Assembly: GCA_028023455.1 (NCBI GenBank)
Contig: JAQFVV010006255.1
Location: forward strand, 4,822,501 to 4,886,500
From: Epiperipatus broadwayi
Taxonomy: Eukaryota; Onychophora; Udeonychophora; Euonychophora; Peripatidae
Direction: 5' to 3'
DNA length: 64,000 nt
Both the position numbers and the translations under genes were made by a program. How positions within the stretch are numbered: position 1 is the stretch's first letter; every line of letters starts with the position of its first letter. Of this stretch, positions 37,156 to 47,653 are shown one piece after another. The notes beneath the pieces are model-generated. The model was not told the DNA's origin and did no database searches. It saw nothing but the letters and a program-made list of their open reading frames with translations.

Positions 37156-37826
37156 GTGATATATTATAAAGCAGTAAATCCTATTCCATGTCGTTAGTGA
37201 CATTCAGCCATACTGCATTACTGACATTCGGCTCATCTTCGTGAATATATATATGTGCTTCTAATTGGGGGAAGTGATGTATTATAAAGCAGTAAATCCT
37301 ATTCCATGTCATTAGTGACATTCAGCCATACTGCATTACTGACATTCGGCTCATCTTCGTGAATATATATATGTGCTTCTAATTGGGGGAAGTGACAGGA
37401 TCGAACCCATAGATTTCTCTTTATGTCCTGTCCCATAGATAGTTGACCTTCCCATGACCTTGTCTGTATAAAAAGACCTCTGCTTGTCAGTGAATCCATG
37501 CTATATCTAACTACATTTCTCTAAGCACTGCTCTAAGAAGGGGGTCTTAGATTTCATTTTCATCCAGAAGCACTTTTCCTATTATTTCTTCACCATTATG
37601 TCAGTACCGCCATTTCTTCCTTTATTATTTCTTTTGCTTCATGCCCCAGTTTTGATGTTATAATATTAAAATTGCACTCTGCTCAATTATATATATAAAT
37701 TCTGAATACCACTAGCTAATTAATTAATTATGTTATTTCAGTCTTATACAATCCCATCATCATAATTTGTTATTTCTGTATTTAAGAGTATATGCCTTGG
37801 GAAAAATAAAGCGTTCTTCTTACCAA
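37156..37826 (+). mobile_element. Candidate solo LTR with duplicated 118-bp block and promoter
   Basis: Two almost identical 118-bp units (37,156-37,273 and 37,274-37,391) are followed by a less A+T-rich stretch with TATAAAAA at 37,467-37,474 and, near the end, AATAAA at 37,805-37,810 before CGTTCTTCTTACCA. Repeats upstream, a TATA box, then a poly(A) signal is the usual U3-R order of an LTR. The ends could be TG...CA (37,157 and 37,825), but no matching 5-bp target duplication was found, and no gag or pol lies beside it. It might instead be a host promoter or another repeat. Confidence 0.4.
37467..37474 (+). promoter_or_regulatory. TATA-box-like motif TATAAAAA
   Basis: It sits in one of the few mixed-composition stretches of the window, inside the candidate LTR and about 75 bp after the tandem 118-bp block. 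In DNA this AT-rich such strings arise by chance, so the support is its context only. Confidence 0.3.
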
Positions 37827-37829
37827 TGT

Positions 37830-38550
37830 TAATTTTAAAAAGTTGCAATAAATAGCTCGTCATATAATCAAATATAATTTTTCAAATGTATTTTATTTAT
37901 TTTCATGACCTCAATGGTGTGAAAATAGTTTCTCTTATGTATGTAATGAATCTCAGAACACTCCCCGAAATAATGTTAGTCACCATGTTTCAGACCATAA
38001 TCCAAAGCATTAATAGCAATCCCATATAATTCTTTTTATAAATGATTGGCATCTTAATACCGTACCCACCAAAGATGTGTGTTAAATTATGTATACTATT
38101 TAGTTAATAAAAGAGCATATGAGAAAGCGTGAATTTCAGTATGTAATAATCTACCATTTGGTAGACCACGCATTCACGCACACATTAATATATATATAAA
38201 TAATTTGTCATGTTATTAAACTATTTTATTGTCTAAACTTATTTGAGTCATTCTAATTCCCTTTTCTCCACTTCCACATATACAATCCTGTGTATGCCTA
38301 TTTTAGTTAAGTTATAATGTAGTAAATAAATCTCATTGTCTTCTCCACTCTGCTAGTGGGCTGAATTTAGAATTAAATTCTCAAGTGCCATCATTATATG
38401 TTATTCATTATGTGTTTGATCTGGGGCTTGGAGAATGGGATTGAATCCAAGTTGGTCCCTGACCTAAATCTCGAGCTTGGCTGGGTTTGAAGTACATTTT
38501 TTTAGTTCCAGCTCATGGTAGATGGATCAAAATGTTTTGACTGGTACAAT
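37830..38550. other. Unassigned DNA with a less A+T-rich patch
   Basis: The patch at about 38,410-38,545 contains GGGATTGAATCC, which recalls an A/B-box-like or LTR fragment. No partner motif or fold was found. Nothing else recognised. Confidence 0.35.
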
Positions 38551-38551
38551 A

Positions 38552-39205
38552 TATAGATATCCCCCTTTTTATATACATATACAGGTTATTTTTAAACAAT
38601 AAATGAAACCACTTTAACTACAACTAAATAATTACATACATATATTGTACACCATAAACTATATATTATTTTACATAAACCCTACTGAATTAATTATAGA
38701 CATATAATTAAACTAAGTTATATATCATTTTTCATATATTTTTAATAACCATACCCACAAATAAAACCTTATTTATCCATAATTAACAAATTATTTACAT
38801 ATGTTGTATATATTAACTTATAAAAAAAAAAATTAAAACATATATTAAATTTTCCAATTATCCTTTAATGCCCATTTGCTACTCAACTTTGAAATTTGAT
38901 TTGTTTTTTTTTTGTTTTTTTGTTGTTATGTTTGTAAGTTAATATATATGTAAATAATTAGTTAATTATCGATAAATAAGGTTTTATTTATAGATATGGT
39001 TACTAGAAATATATGAAAAAAGATAGATAATTTAGTTTAATGTATAAAGACTAGGTATATAATTAATTTAATAGGGTTTATGTAAAATAGTATATAAGTT
39101 ATGGTATATATGTATATAATTATTTAATTGTTGTTAATGAGATTTTATTTAGTGTATAAAAATAATATGTATATAAAGGGGGGGGGGGATATATATGTAA
39201 ATAGA
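38552..39205. repeat. Long-arm foldback element (~250-bp arms)
   Basis: The left arm (about 38,552-38,822) and right arm (about 38,935-39,205) are inverted copies. Matching blocks include ATATCCCCCTTTTTATATAC, CATAAACCCTACTGAATTAA against its complement with AATAGGGTTTATG, AATAAAACCTTATTTAT, and TTATTTACATAT. The arms differ at many positions and by small indels, so this copy is older than the 9.5-kb palindrome. The spacer is about 110 bp and T-rich. A poly-G run at about 39,178-39,189 matches the C-run of the left end. Confidence 0.85.
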
Positions 39206-39892
39206 TTATATGATTATATAAAATGATTGTGTAAAATGAATATTAGAAAAAGTATTGATAGATATAAAGATCGTGGTTAACAGGTTTCTATGGGCATAAT
39301 GGCTGAGAGATTCCTGACTCTGAGAAATTTTAATTCTCCCTATTTATTAAAATATATATATATATTAAAATTCAGGCAATCAGAATACTTAAACAATTGA
39401 GTATTATTAACAAAAAAAATAGTTGATTATCATTAGTGGAAGTCTAAATACAATTCATTCCAGAATCTCAATGTTAAATAGGATCATAAACTTTAAAGAA
39501 AAAGTAACCCAATCTTTAAAAAATAAAGTAGAAAGCAATCCTCAACTATCACTATTGATAATCAATTACTGATCCTTAATTACATTGTCTTTATCAATTT
39601 GATCAAAGCAACTAATCTAGTTATCCAAAAAGGTTATTTACAGATTTTTTCCATATTACACACCTGCTACATGATATATGTGAGAATGCATTATTACTAT
39701 AGATAGGAAATTGGACATGTGAAATGAAATCCAGGGTTAATCAGAAACATTGATTTCGCTACCTGTTTTTAGGAATAGTTTAATTGGCTGTATTATGAAA
39801 CTAATGTCAATATGTGATATAAGTTTGATGGTGATGTTTTTAAATTAAAAGTTAAAATAAGAATCTCGGCCTCAGGGTGGCCTTTGAGCATT

Positions 39893-40100
39893 CCATCATC
39901 AGATTTTCAATTGGATGGATGGTTGAAGAGTTGGAGTGTGGAGTAGATTAAAGCCTGTCCATTAAAGTATAAGGTTTGGCTATCTTAATATATATCTGAG
40001 CACTTATAGCATATATGTGTAGAGATGGTAATCTGGACCAACTGATGATTGCTGGTTTAGCATGAAATAGGTATATTGGTGATTATTTATCTTTTCAACA
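39893..40100 (+). repeat. R2 repeat family, copy
   Basis: This copy shares CATCATCAGATTTT, GGATGG.TG.AG.GTT, GTCCATTAAAGT and, at 40,031-40,068, the R2 core ATCTGGACCAACTGATGATT with GCTGGTTTAGCATGAAAT. The same blocks are at 50,525-50,720 in the same order, and the core also occurs in the 62-kb array. Non-coding. Confidence 0.75.
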
Positions 40101-40199
40101 TATATGTGTTCAGGTGTATCAATGTTATGAGATAATGTGGAGAGTGGTGGGTTGTGTGAAAGTCTGTGCTCATATACCCTATATATTACATAAATAAAC

Positions 40200-41052
40200 A
40201 CAGGTATATAATAAGCCTGTGTGTTTCAATTATTTACTCCTAGATTGATAATATACTTATGAATGTGCTATTCTTATTGAGTCAATTCAAAATCTAATGA
40301 ACTCTTCAATTGGGGAAAACAGTTCCATTATTCTCCTAGAAGCCATTTTTATAACAATTCAATATTAATAATAATATGTGAATGCCTTCATTGCTCAAAA
40401 GTTTATAAGAAGTTCAATATTTGATTATATTAAATCTTTATTCTGTATTAGAATTTAATAAATAAGACTTAATAATGTTAGAAATATAAGATTACAAATG
40501 AAAAACATCTTTAAAAATTATATCTAACCTTTGCAAATAAAAAAAAAAAAATAGTAAAATGAAAGACAGAATGAAAACAATCAACTTTTTTCTGATTGGA
40601 GAGTGTAAAGAAAGGCCAAAAAAATCAGTGAAAAAAAAAAATTAATGACATCATTGTTGATTGAATTTTATTTTTAAAATGTGAACAAATTAATGTGAAG
40701 CCATAATTAAATTTGGTAAGTTGTGTTCTAAAATTTAATATCGCATTATTATTTATAAAATGTCACAAACGTTGTTAATGAGTTGTAACCACATCATGCA
40801 AACATCGTTCATTTTTTGAAACTATAATTTCTTTGTCTTCATTTTAAAATTGCAGTAAAACCAAGTGGACTATGCAAGTATCAATACTGTCATTCTCTGT
40901 ACTTTTTCTCTTCTTCGGAATAGTATATGCCATGTTTTTCTCTGACAGAAATTGTGATTTTTATGATTTTTTTTAATAACTTCATTTAATTTTTTTTCTC
41001 TCAGTTTATTAGATTATACGGAAAAAACATTACATGAATTTTATAACAAGAA
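40200..41052. other. Unassigned AT-rich DNA
   Basis: No gene recognised. The piggyBac-like frame begins at 41,053; no TTAA-flanked terminal repeat was found upstream. Confidence 0.4.
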
Positions 41053-41790
41053 ATGGATTCAAGCACTGAAGATTTCCCAATTAGTAGACTTTTGGATTCT
41101 GAAGATAGTTTGACATCCAGTAATTCAAAATGAATCATCTAATCTTAATTTGTCATCAGAAGCAGAATAAGCTTCATACCAGCCAAAAGGCAAGGAAAAA
41201 TAGATAATGTGTACCTGCTGAAGTTAACAGTGACCAGACCCTTCACCCTAACAAATTACTTATCTGCCACCCTAATGTAATGGAATAACATGCAAATACA
41301 GGCAATTTTACAAACAATCCATGTTTGAAATTCTCCATTACTGATGAGTATTCAATTTTAGATATTTTTAATTTACTTTTTGATAAGAAAATATGTGGTA
41401 AAATTATTGATGAAACCAATAAATATGCTACTAAAGAAAAGAAAAAGCATAATTAGGAAAATGTGTCAGATCATAAGTTATCTGTATTTTTCGTATGGTA
41501 GTGAGAATTTCATGCATGGTCTGTATAGTGCTGTTGAGAGACATTTGGAACTCTAATCTATGTCTAAGATAACCTTATTTTGCAGACATAATGACTCTCA
41601 AAAGGTTTAATAGTTTATTAGCATATCTGTATTTTAACAATAATGAAAAAATGCCAAATAACAGAAGTAATGACTTTAAATGCATCTATAAAATTAGCCC
41701 ATTATAGACCTGTGCAATGCAAATTAGGGTTCTGTGTCAATTTCAATTCTGATTACTTTTGCCAATTGGTGAACAGAATGTCTGGACGGT
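41053..41790 (+). pseudogene. piggyBac-like (PGBD-type) transposase relic, N-terminal half
   Basis: From ATG at 41,053 the frame reads an acidic head MDSSTEDFPISRLLDSEDS, common for piggyBac proteins. After stops and shifts comes FSITDEYSILDIFNLLFDKK and IIDETNKYA (about 41,335-41,432), matching the family pattern in which a FxxLF segment leads to ETNxYA. RFNSLLAYLYFNNNE (41,603-41,650) then matches the RFxxLxxxLHFNDN motif, followed by YKISPL, akin to KIRPL. The catalytic-Asp region downstream was not recognised, nor were terminal repeats or TTAA sites. Dead copy; piggyBac transposases cut and paste at TTAA. Confidence 0.75.
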
Positions 41791-41839
41791 GTTATCTATT
41801 ACTAATAACAATATTCAATAGTATGAAGTAATATATTTA

Positions 41840-44015
41840 ATATTTTATATTTATATATTAAATAATATGAACAGGTATGCTCAATTAAGACTGATACCAC
41901 AAAAAAAGTAAAAATTAAAAGTATACTTGGTTCTAAATGTGAAATTATAAAAAAAGAATTTATATATATACCTACATTTTTTTTTCTCCTGCAGTAAATT
42001 TTTTTTGTAAATTATAAAAATTCGTAAACTGTTTTTGTTATTTGAATAAATGTTATTTTGATTGTCATATTTTCTGTATAGATGATTATTCAGCACAAAG
42101 ATGTTGTTTCTTAACAAGAATGGTTTATCAAAAGTTTAAAATCAAAATAGTTTTGAGAGAATAATGGGAAACTTATAACTCAAATCTATAGTGCATCTTC
42201 TTTTTTAGGCTATCAAGTTTCATAGCTTTTTCCAGAAGGACTTGTACAATATATATGAACCATAGTTTTATGGTATTCGAAGAGGTGTATATTAACATGG
42301 TGGTTTTGTTTTTTTTTTGTCTTTTTATCTTTTATTAGAGAAGAAACATATTTCTTATAAATGCCTTAAGACTTTTTATCTTCTGGGCTACATGTAAAAA
42401 TGGAGTATTCTCATATTCTTGCTTTTGGAAATATAGAAACATTGAATTAGATCAGGCAAGACATTTTGAATCAGAATTTTATAAGGAATATAATGAAATT
42501 ATCAATAAAAATGTAATTTAAAAACTTAGTTATCTTTATAAACAAGCAATAAAGTAATAATTTTTCAAGATATTGAAATTCTTTTTCTTTTTATTCAATG
42601 GTCATCACAATTTTTCTTAGCATTATTTCTTCCTTTGGTATTTCCATTTTCTTGCATATATAATATTTTGGCTCTAATATTGTTAAAACTGAAGTTATTG
42701 TGAAAATTGTGTCTTAAATCAAAATCTTTAACAATTCAACATGGCATCTTTTTAATTGAACAGGTTAAAAAAATCTTTAGAAAAAGGATTAAGTTTTCCA
42801 TTTACTATTACAATAGAATTTGTTAATTTATATTTTTAAAAATAAAAAAAATTCAAATAAAATCAAAATGTAGTTATCTAGGCTTTTGTTTTTAAATAAT
42901 TATTATACAAACATTGTGTAAAAATAAATTATAAATATTTAAGTAAATTAGACCAAAAAAAATCCATTTTTTGCTCATCTTGTGACTAATCTCAAAGCTG
43001 GAAAACAAAACAAACCTAGCAATCATTGACATTGTTGGCAAGACTACATTACTTTGATGTCCCCAATGGCTGGAAAATACTGGTTTCTTCAGATTTTTTT
43101 GAAACTAATAAATCAATATTATATCAATTTCACTTTCTACCATCAAATGAATGCAAAACTACCAAAAATAGTGCTACAGCTAGTTGCAAAAGAGCAAAGG
43201 AAGAGTGAATGACTATCAGCACCATCTCCAAAGATCTCCAAATGAACTATTTTGTAATTATTAATCAAAGAGGAAATATATGAATGCAGTCTATAAAGAA
43301 TGTTGGCATCAATCAGTTTCAGTTTCAGAGTGTGGATCAGTCAAAATATGTTATAGCTTGATGATAAAAATGTGTACTTGGATAATTAGATGCAGCACAG
43401 GCTTTATAACAAAATTAATAGTATATAGACAAAGGCTTCTGTCAAAGTTATTACCAACAACACTATCATATGATTTTTTCATCTGCTTATTTATATGCTT
43501 CAAGAGCAAATGGCCATGATCTGGTATCCAATGACTATTCAAGACTTCTGTAAATGGCCCTAAAGTCAGAGAATCATTTCAGAAATTGTAATAAATCTGA
43601 ATATAGATGGGAAAAATCATAAAACCAATTAATGATTCCCTGTTTATTGAATATACTAACATTAAATCTACAATTTTAAAAGCATATGTTCATTGAATTA
43701 GGCATATTAATCAGATGAAAATATATTTTATGGATAAATAGATCTTGTTTACTTTAGAAAGATTATAACAAAAATACACCAAAGAGATTTTCATTGCAAA
43801 AATATGATTGAAGATAAAAATATAATAGATTGGGCATTATAAACAGATAAAAATAAACATATTTTATATTCAAAGCTGACTATATTTATATTATAAAGAT
43901 TATGCAAAAATATTCTTAAAAGATACAAAGTTGATTGCTTTTACTGGAAAGATATGTTGAAAAAAGAAATACCATACTGCTACAATTACACAAAATGCTG
44001 GAGTTTTTCAGGAAA
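41840..44015. other. Unassigned; may hold unreadable remainder of the piggyBac relic
   Basis: Open pieces at 43,026-43,208 and 43,280-43,519 (+) overlap a slightly less A+T-rich patch, but neither shows a family motif. The DxD/D catalytic block and DNYYT motif expected downstream of a piggyBac N-terminus were not found with confidence. Confidence 0.35.
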
Positions 44016-44020
44016 AATAT

Positions 44021-44450
44021 GTATGCAATATATCAAACACACATACTAAAATATTAGCATGTGAAATATACAGATACATTTGTAGTTCATAAATTTCTTT
44101 ATACAGTATTTATAAAACTCATCCACTGACGAAAGCCGCAAGCTAGAAACTGGTCTGGGGATATTCGATGGGTAGATACTAAATAGGAATTTTAGGCACA
44201 AACCTTCTTGCATCCATTGATTACAAAGGATTGCACTGGGTGTCACTAATGTATAGAGTTTGCTACTGTTTTCATAGATAAATGTGTAGTTCATATTTTT
44301 TTTTTCCAATTATAAGTCATCCAGGAAAAAAGGTATCACAAGAGCTTAAACAAAAACATGCAATATATCAAACACACATACTAAAATATCAGCATGTGAT
44401 ATATAGATATATTTGTAGCTCGTAAATTTCTTTATCATTATAAAACTAAC
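44021..44450. repeat. R1 arm bracketed by ~90-bp direct repeats
   Basis: GCAATATATCAAACACACAT, ACTAAAATAT.AGCATGTGA, ATTTGTAG.TC.TAAATTTC and ATAAAACT occur at about 44,021-44,130 and again at about 44,356-44,450 in direct orientation. Between them (about 44,130-44,275) is a single inverted R1 arm with AGCTAGAAACTGGTCTGGGG and CATCCATTGATTACAAAGG. The flanking copies are too long for an ordinary target duplication, so a tandem duplication interrupted by R1 is more likely. Confidence 0.8.
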
Positions 44451-46225
44451 TTTTCTTTTATTGGAATTAGAATGGACAATCTAATTTTAAGTGGCTGTTA
44501 ATGATAATCATATTATCTTATTATCTAAATAATAATAATTATTTTAATATCTAAATTCTTCTTCAAACACTGAAAGTAACAAATATATATTCAAGATAGA
44601 GAAAAAAGGAATAAACCGTTTTTTGTTTTTTTTTGTTAAAAAAAAGTGAGAAGATAATTTTGCTGAGAGGAAAAAAAATATAGTTGTCAATTACAAATTT
44701 TACTAATCGTAGGGATAATTTACTATATAATACTGTGTTTAAATAGGTAGATAAAAGTTTTATTTGTACAGCAAAAAATAATCATTGTTGGAAAGGTCTC
44801 ACTAGCCAATGGTCAAAAATCATTATTTCTGATTGCAGTCACAAATCACAGCGTTATGTTCAATCAAAGACTGTCACATTTGGACCAAGGTCTCATTCAT
44901 GCTAGTGCATTCAACCAGAATTCTTGACCCAAGTAATTATAGGAATAATCACATGTGGCCGGCAGACATTCTTGCTTTTTCTTCACAAATTTAACTTTTC
45001 TTTTTTTTTTAAATTAAAGAGAAAGAGAACTAGAACTTCAAAACAAATATGAAACTTTTCAACACAATTAAATATCTCAATTTATTATTAATGTCAAACA
45101 TTTTGTAATTTAAATGTAAACATTAATCAGATATCTTTACAAAAAAAAAACCCAACTATATATAGATGTTCGCGTCATAAGAAAAAAGTAATATAAAAAA
45201 AGTTATATTAAATATAATGTTTATATGAATATATGCAAAGATGTACTGTATTAATAAATATTAGATGTGTAAACACTAACATAGGTGTTTTCGATTACGA
45301 AAAAAACATTTTCTGCCATTACTTGCCATTATTCTAGTTGTAAATATATTAAATAATAATCAAACAAAATACAAATGAGCAAAAAAAATATTTTACATTA
45401 ACAAAAAAACTTATATTAGAATTGTGGATATCACAAAATAATACGAATATCTTTGCAGTTTTAACATCACTTTAACGGCGCTAGTACGAAAGAAAGTTTA
45501 CTTTCTATATAATTGAAATCTAAACACAGCAACTGGTAAAATTAATTAATTATTACATATTCCATTTATCATAAGTTTTTTTAAATTTATTTAGATAAAT
45601 ATAGATTATATAAAAATGATTTTGTTCTTTTAATGTGAATTTGATATTATTTAAATATAGCAATGTTTCAAAATGTGATATGCTAAGATATAAATAATTG
45701 TAAACATCCATTCAAAGGTTCATTAATTAATTTATATCACAGTTGCATTTAATAATATTCATGCTTAATTATTATAAGTCTGAACCAAGATAAAATAAAA
45801 TTTTTAAGCAATAAAAAGAAATGCAGTTTGATTTTTTTTTATATATTTAAATTATTTTGAAATGGATTACTGATAAAAGAAACAAGTTCAGTTTCATCAA
45901 AATTCTTACATTTCAAATTAATTTTACATTCAACTTTCTCTATTCCATCAACTAATTCTTTTAAGGTGCATGCAACTAATTATGTCAATTTTTTTCCTAA
46001 AAAAAAAAAACAAACAGTAAAATCAGTACTTGGATCACTTAAATTTGATTTTAATATTTGTAATTATTGTTGAAAGGTTATTTCTGATCATGACTAGTCT
46101 AATCTTTATTATGAAATTCTAGATTCACTAAGTAAAATACAGTAAGAAGGATAAATTTTGTAATTATTTTCTTTTGTTTATGAAAAGATCTTTATCCTAA
46201 AGTTGATCAACACTGCATGAAAATG
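44451..46225. other. Unassigned AT-rich DNA
   Basis: A mixed-composition patch at about 44,790-44,985 has no readable frame or RNA fold that I recognise. Confidence 0.4.
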
Positions 46226-46229
46226 ATGA

Positions 46230-47110
46230 TGATTATATCATCTTCAACCATTGTTATCAATCCACTCCAGGATTGAAGTCTTTCCAAATTCAATCATCTT
46301 TCCCAATCTCTAGTCTCTCTTCTCCACAGCAAACTTTCTTATTTCATTCATCCCAGCCATCTTACAAGGTCATTGTGTAATCTAATTGTTGCTATTGCAT
46401 TTTTATTAATATTCTTCAGAATATGACAATATCCTGGATCTATACCTTGATGAGCCAATGCTTTAATCACTCACGAAATGCTTACAGAATCAAATGCCTT
46501 TTCATAACCTACAAATTCAAAGCGTAATCACAAATCATCTATATTGGTCCGTTCTATAACTTTTCTCAATACTTGGATATGTTCCATTGTACTAAAATCA
46601 CTTTTAAATCCAGTTTGTTATTTTGATTAATTAAAATCCAAAGTTCACTATAGAAGAGTTGTAATTATTTTGATAAAAATTTGCTTTAAACTGATAAAAG
46701 ACTGATAAGTCTGGTCTTTTAATTTTTTCTTTGTGATATTTTTTAGATATTAATATAAATTCTGCATTCTTCCAATCATCTGGTACATCTTTATCATTTA
46801 GACATATAGATATTAATTTAATTGCATGCCTCATTTCTTCATTTAAAATTCTGGGCAACTAAGAAGATGCAGTAGTTATAGAAAGTGTTTTTCCTTGTTC
46901 TTTATTGCTATATAATTCTTGATAGAAATCTTCTACACATTTCATGATGTCATCTCTGTTTTTAATAATAGTTCCATCTTTTTTTCTTATTACAAAAATG
47001 TTTCCTGCCAATATCAAGATTTTGTTTATATTCTTGAGACTTTTATTCTATTCTATAGCTTTCCTTCCAAGGTAAATTCAAGATAATATTCAGTGAAATT
47101 TTGATCAGTT
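46230..47110 (-). pseudogene. RTE (BovB-like) LINE relic, RT region with internal deletion
   Basis: On the minus strand: GNIFVIRKKDGTIIKNRDDI (about 47,000), VEDFYQELYSNKEQGKT, then the open piece 46631-46858, MPRILNEEMRHAIKLISICL to NDKDVPDDWKNAEFILISKK. Next come a KSDFST-like block, KAFDSVS-like residues near 46,485 and ILKNINKNAIATIRLHNDL near 46,400. After that the frame jumps directly to a C-terminal block, VEKRDWRLGKMIEFGKTS, then ILEWIDNNG. The FADD catalytic block that should separate them is missing, so this copy has an internal deletion of the polymerase core. It corresponds in order to the 2.1-4.8 kb relic. Confidence 0.8.
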
Positions 47111-47653
47111 AATTTTCAAAAGGCCAAATAAAACTACTGTAAAAGCAACAATAGAAATATTGATAAAAATTACCACTTTATAAAGCAAAAATGTAATATC
47201 TTTAATGAACTAAATAAAAATTTTCTGAGCCAATGAACATTATTGCCATACAGGAATTGTCTATTATTCATTTATAATTTAACTACATGTACCCCCATCC
47301 CTATTCATTGCAGTTATTTGATGCTAATTTTTATATAGATGTTTCAATACAAAGGATAATACTAAACCTTATATAATATCTTACATATTTACACCTCTAA
47401 AAATTATTTTTGTTTTTATACTATATTTATCTCAAACATATGGCTGCCAATAATTTTGAACCAATTGTATCTTTTATAAATGATTATTGCTCAAAATAAA
47501 ATAAGCACAAATTACATAGATACTCCTTTTACAAATAAAGTCTATCTAATGCTTATACTTACAACACAAATTAAAAATTTATATGCATTACAATATGATC
47601 AAAACTATTAAACAAAAAACATATTATTAGTTATAAAAAAAAGAATACAAAAT

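Noticed and set aside
37299-37499. 66-codon minus frame
   Set aside because: It overlaps the tandem 118-bp block and the candidate LTR promoter; no protein similarity.
38410-38545. Mixed-composition patch with GGGATTGAATCC, considered as a pol III B box or tRNA fragment
   Set aside because: No matching A box upstream and no cloverleaf; no repeat partner in the window.
43026-43542. Open pieces considered as the missing C-terminal half of the piggyBac relic
   Set aside because: No DNYYT, DDE-region or Cys-rich tail motifs could be read in any frame.
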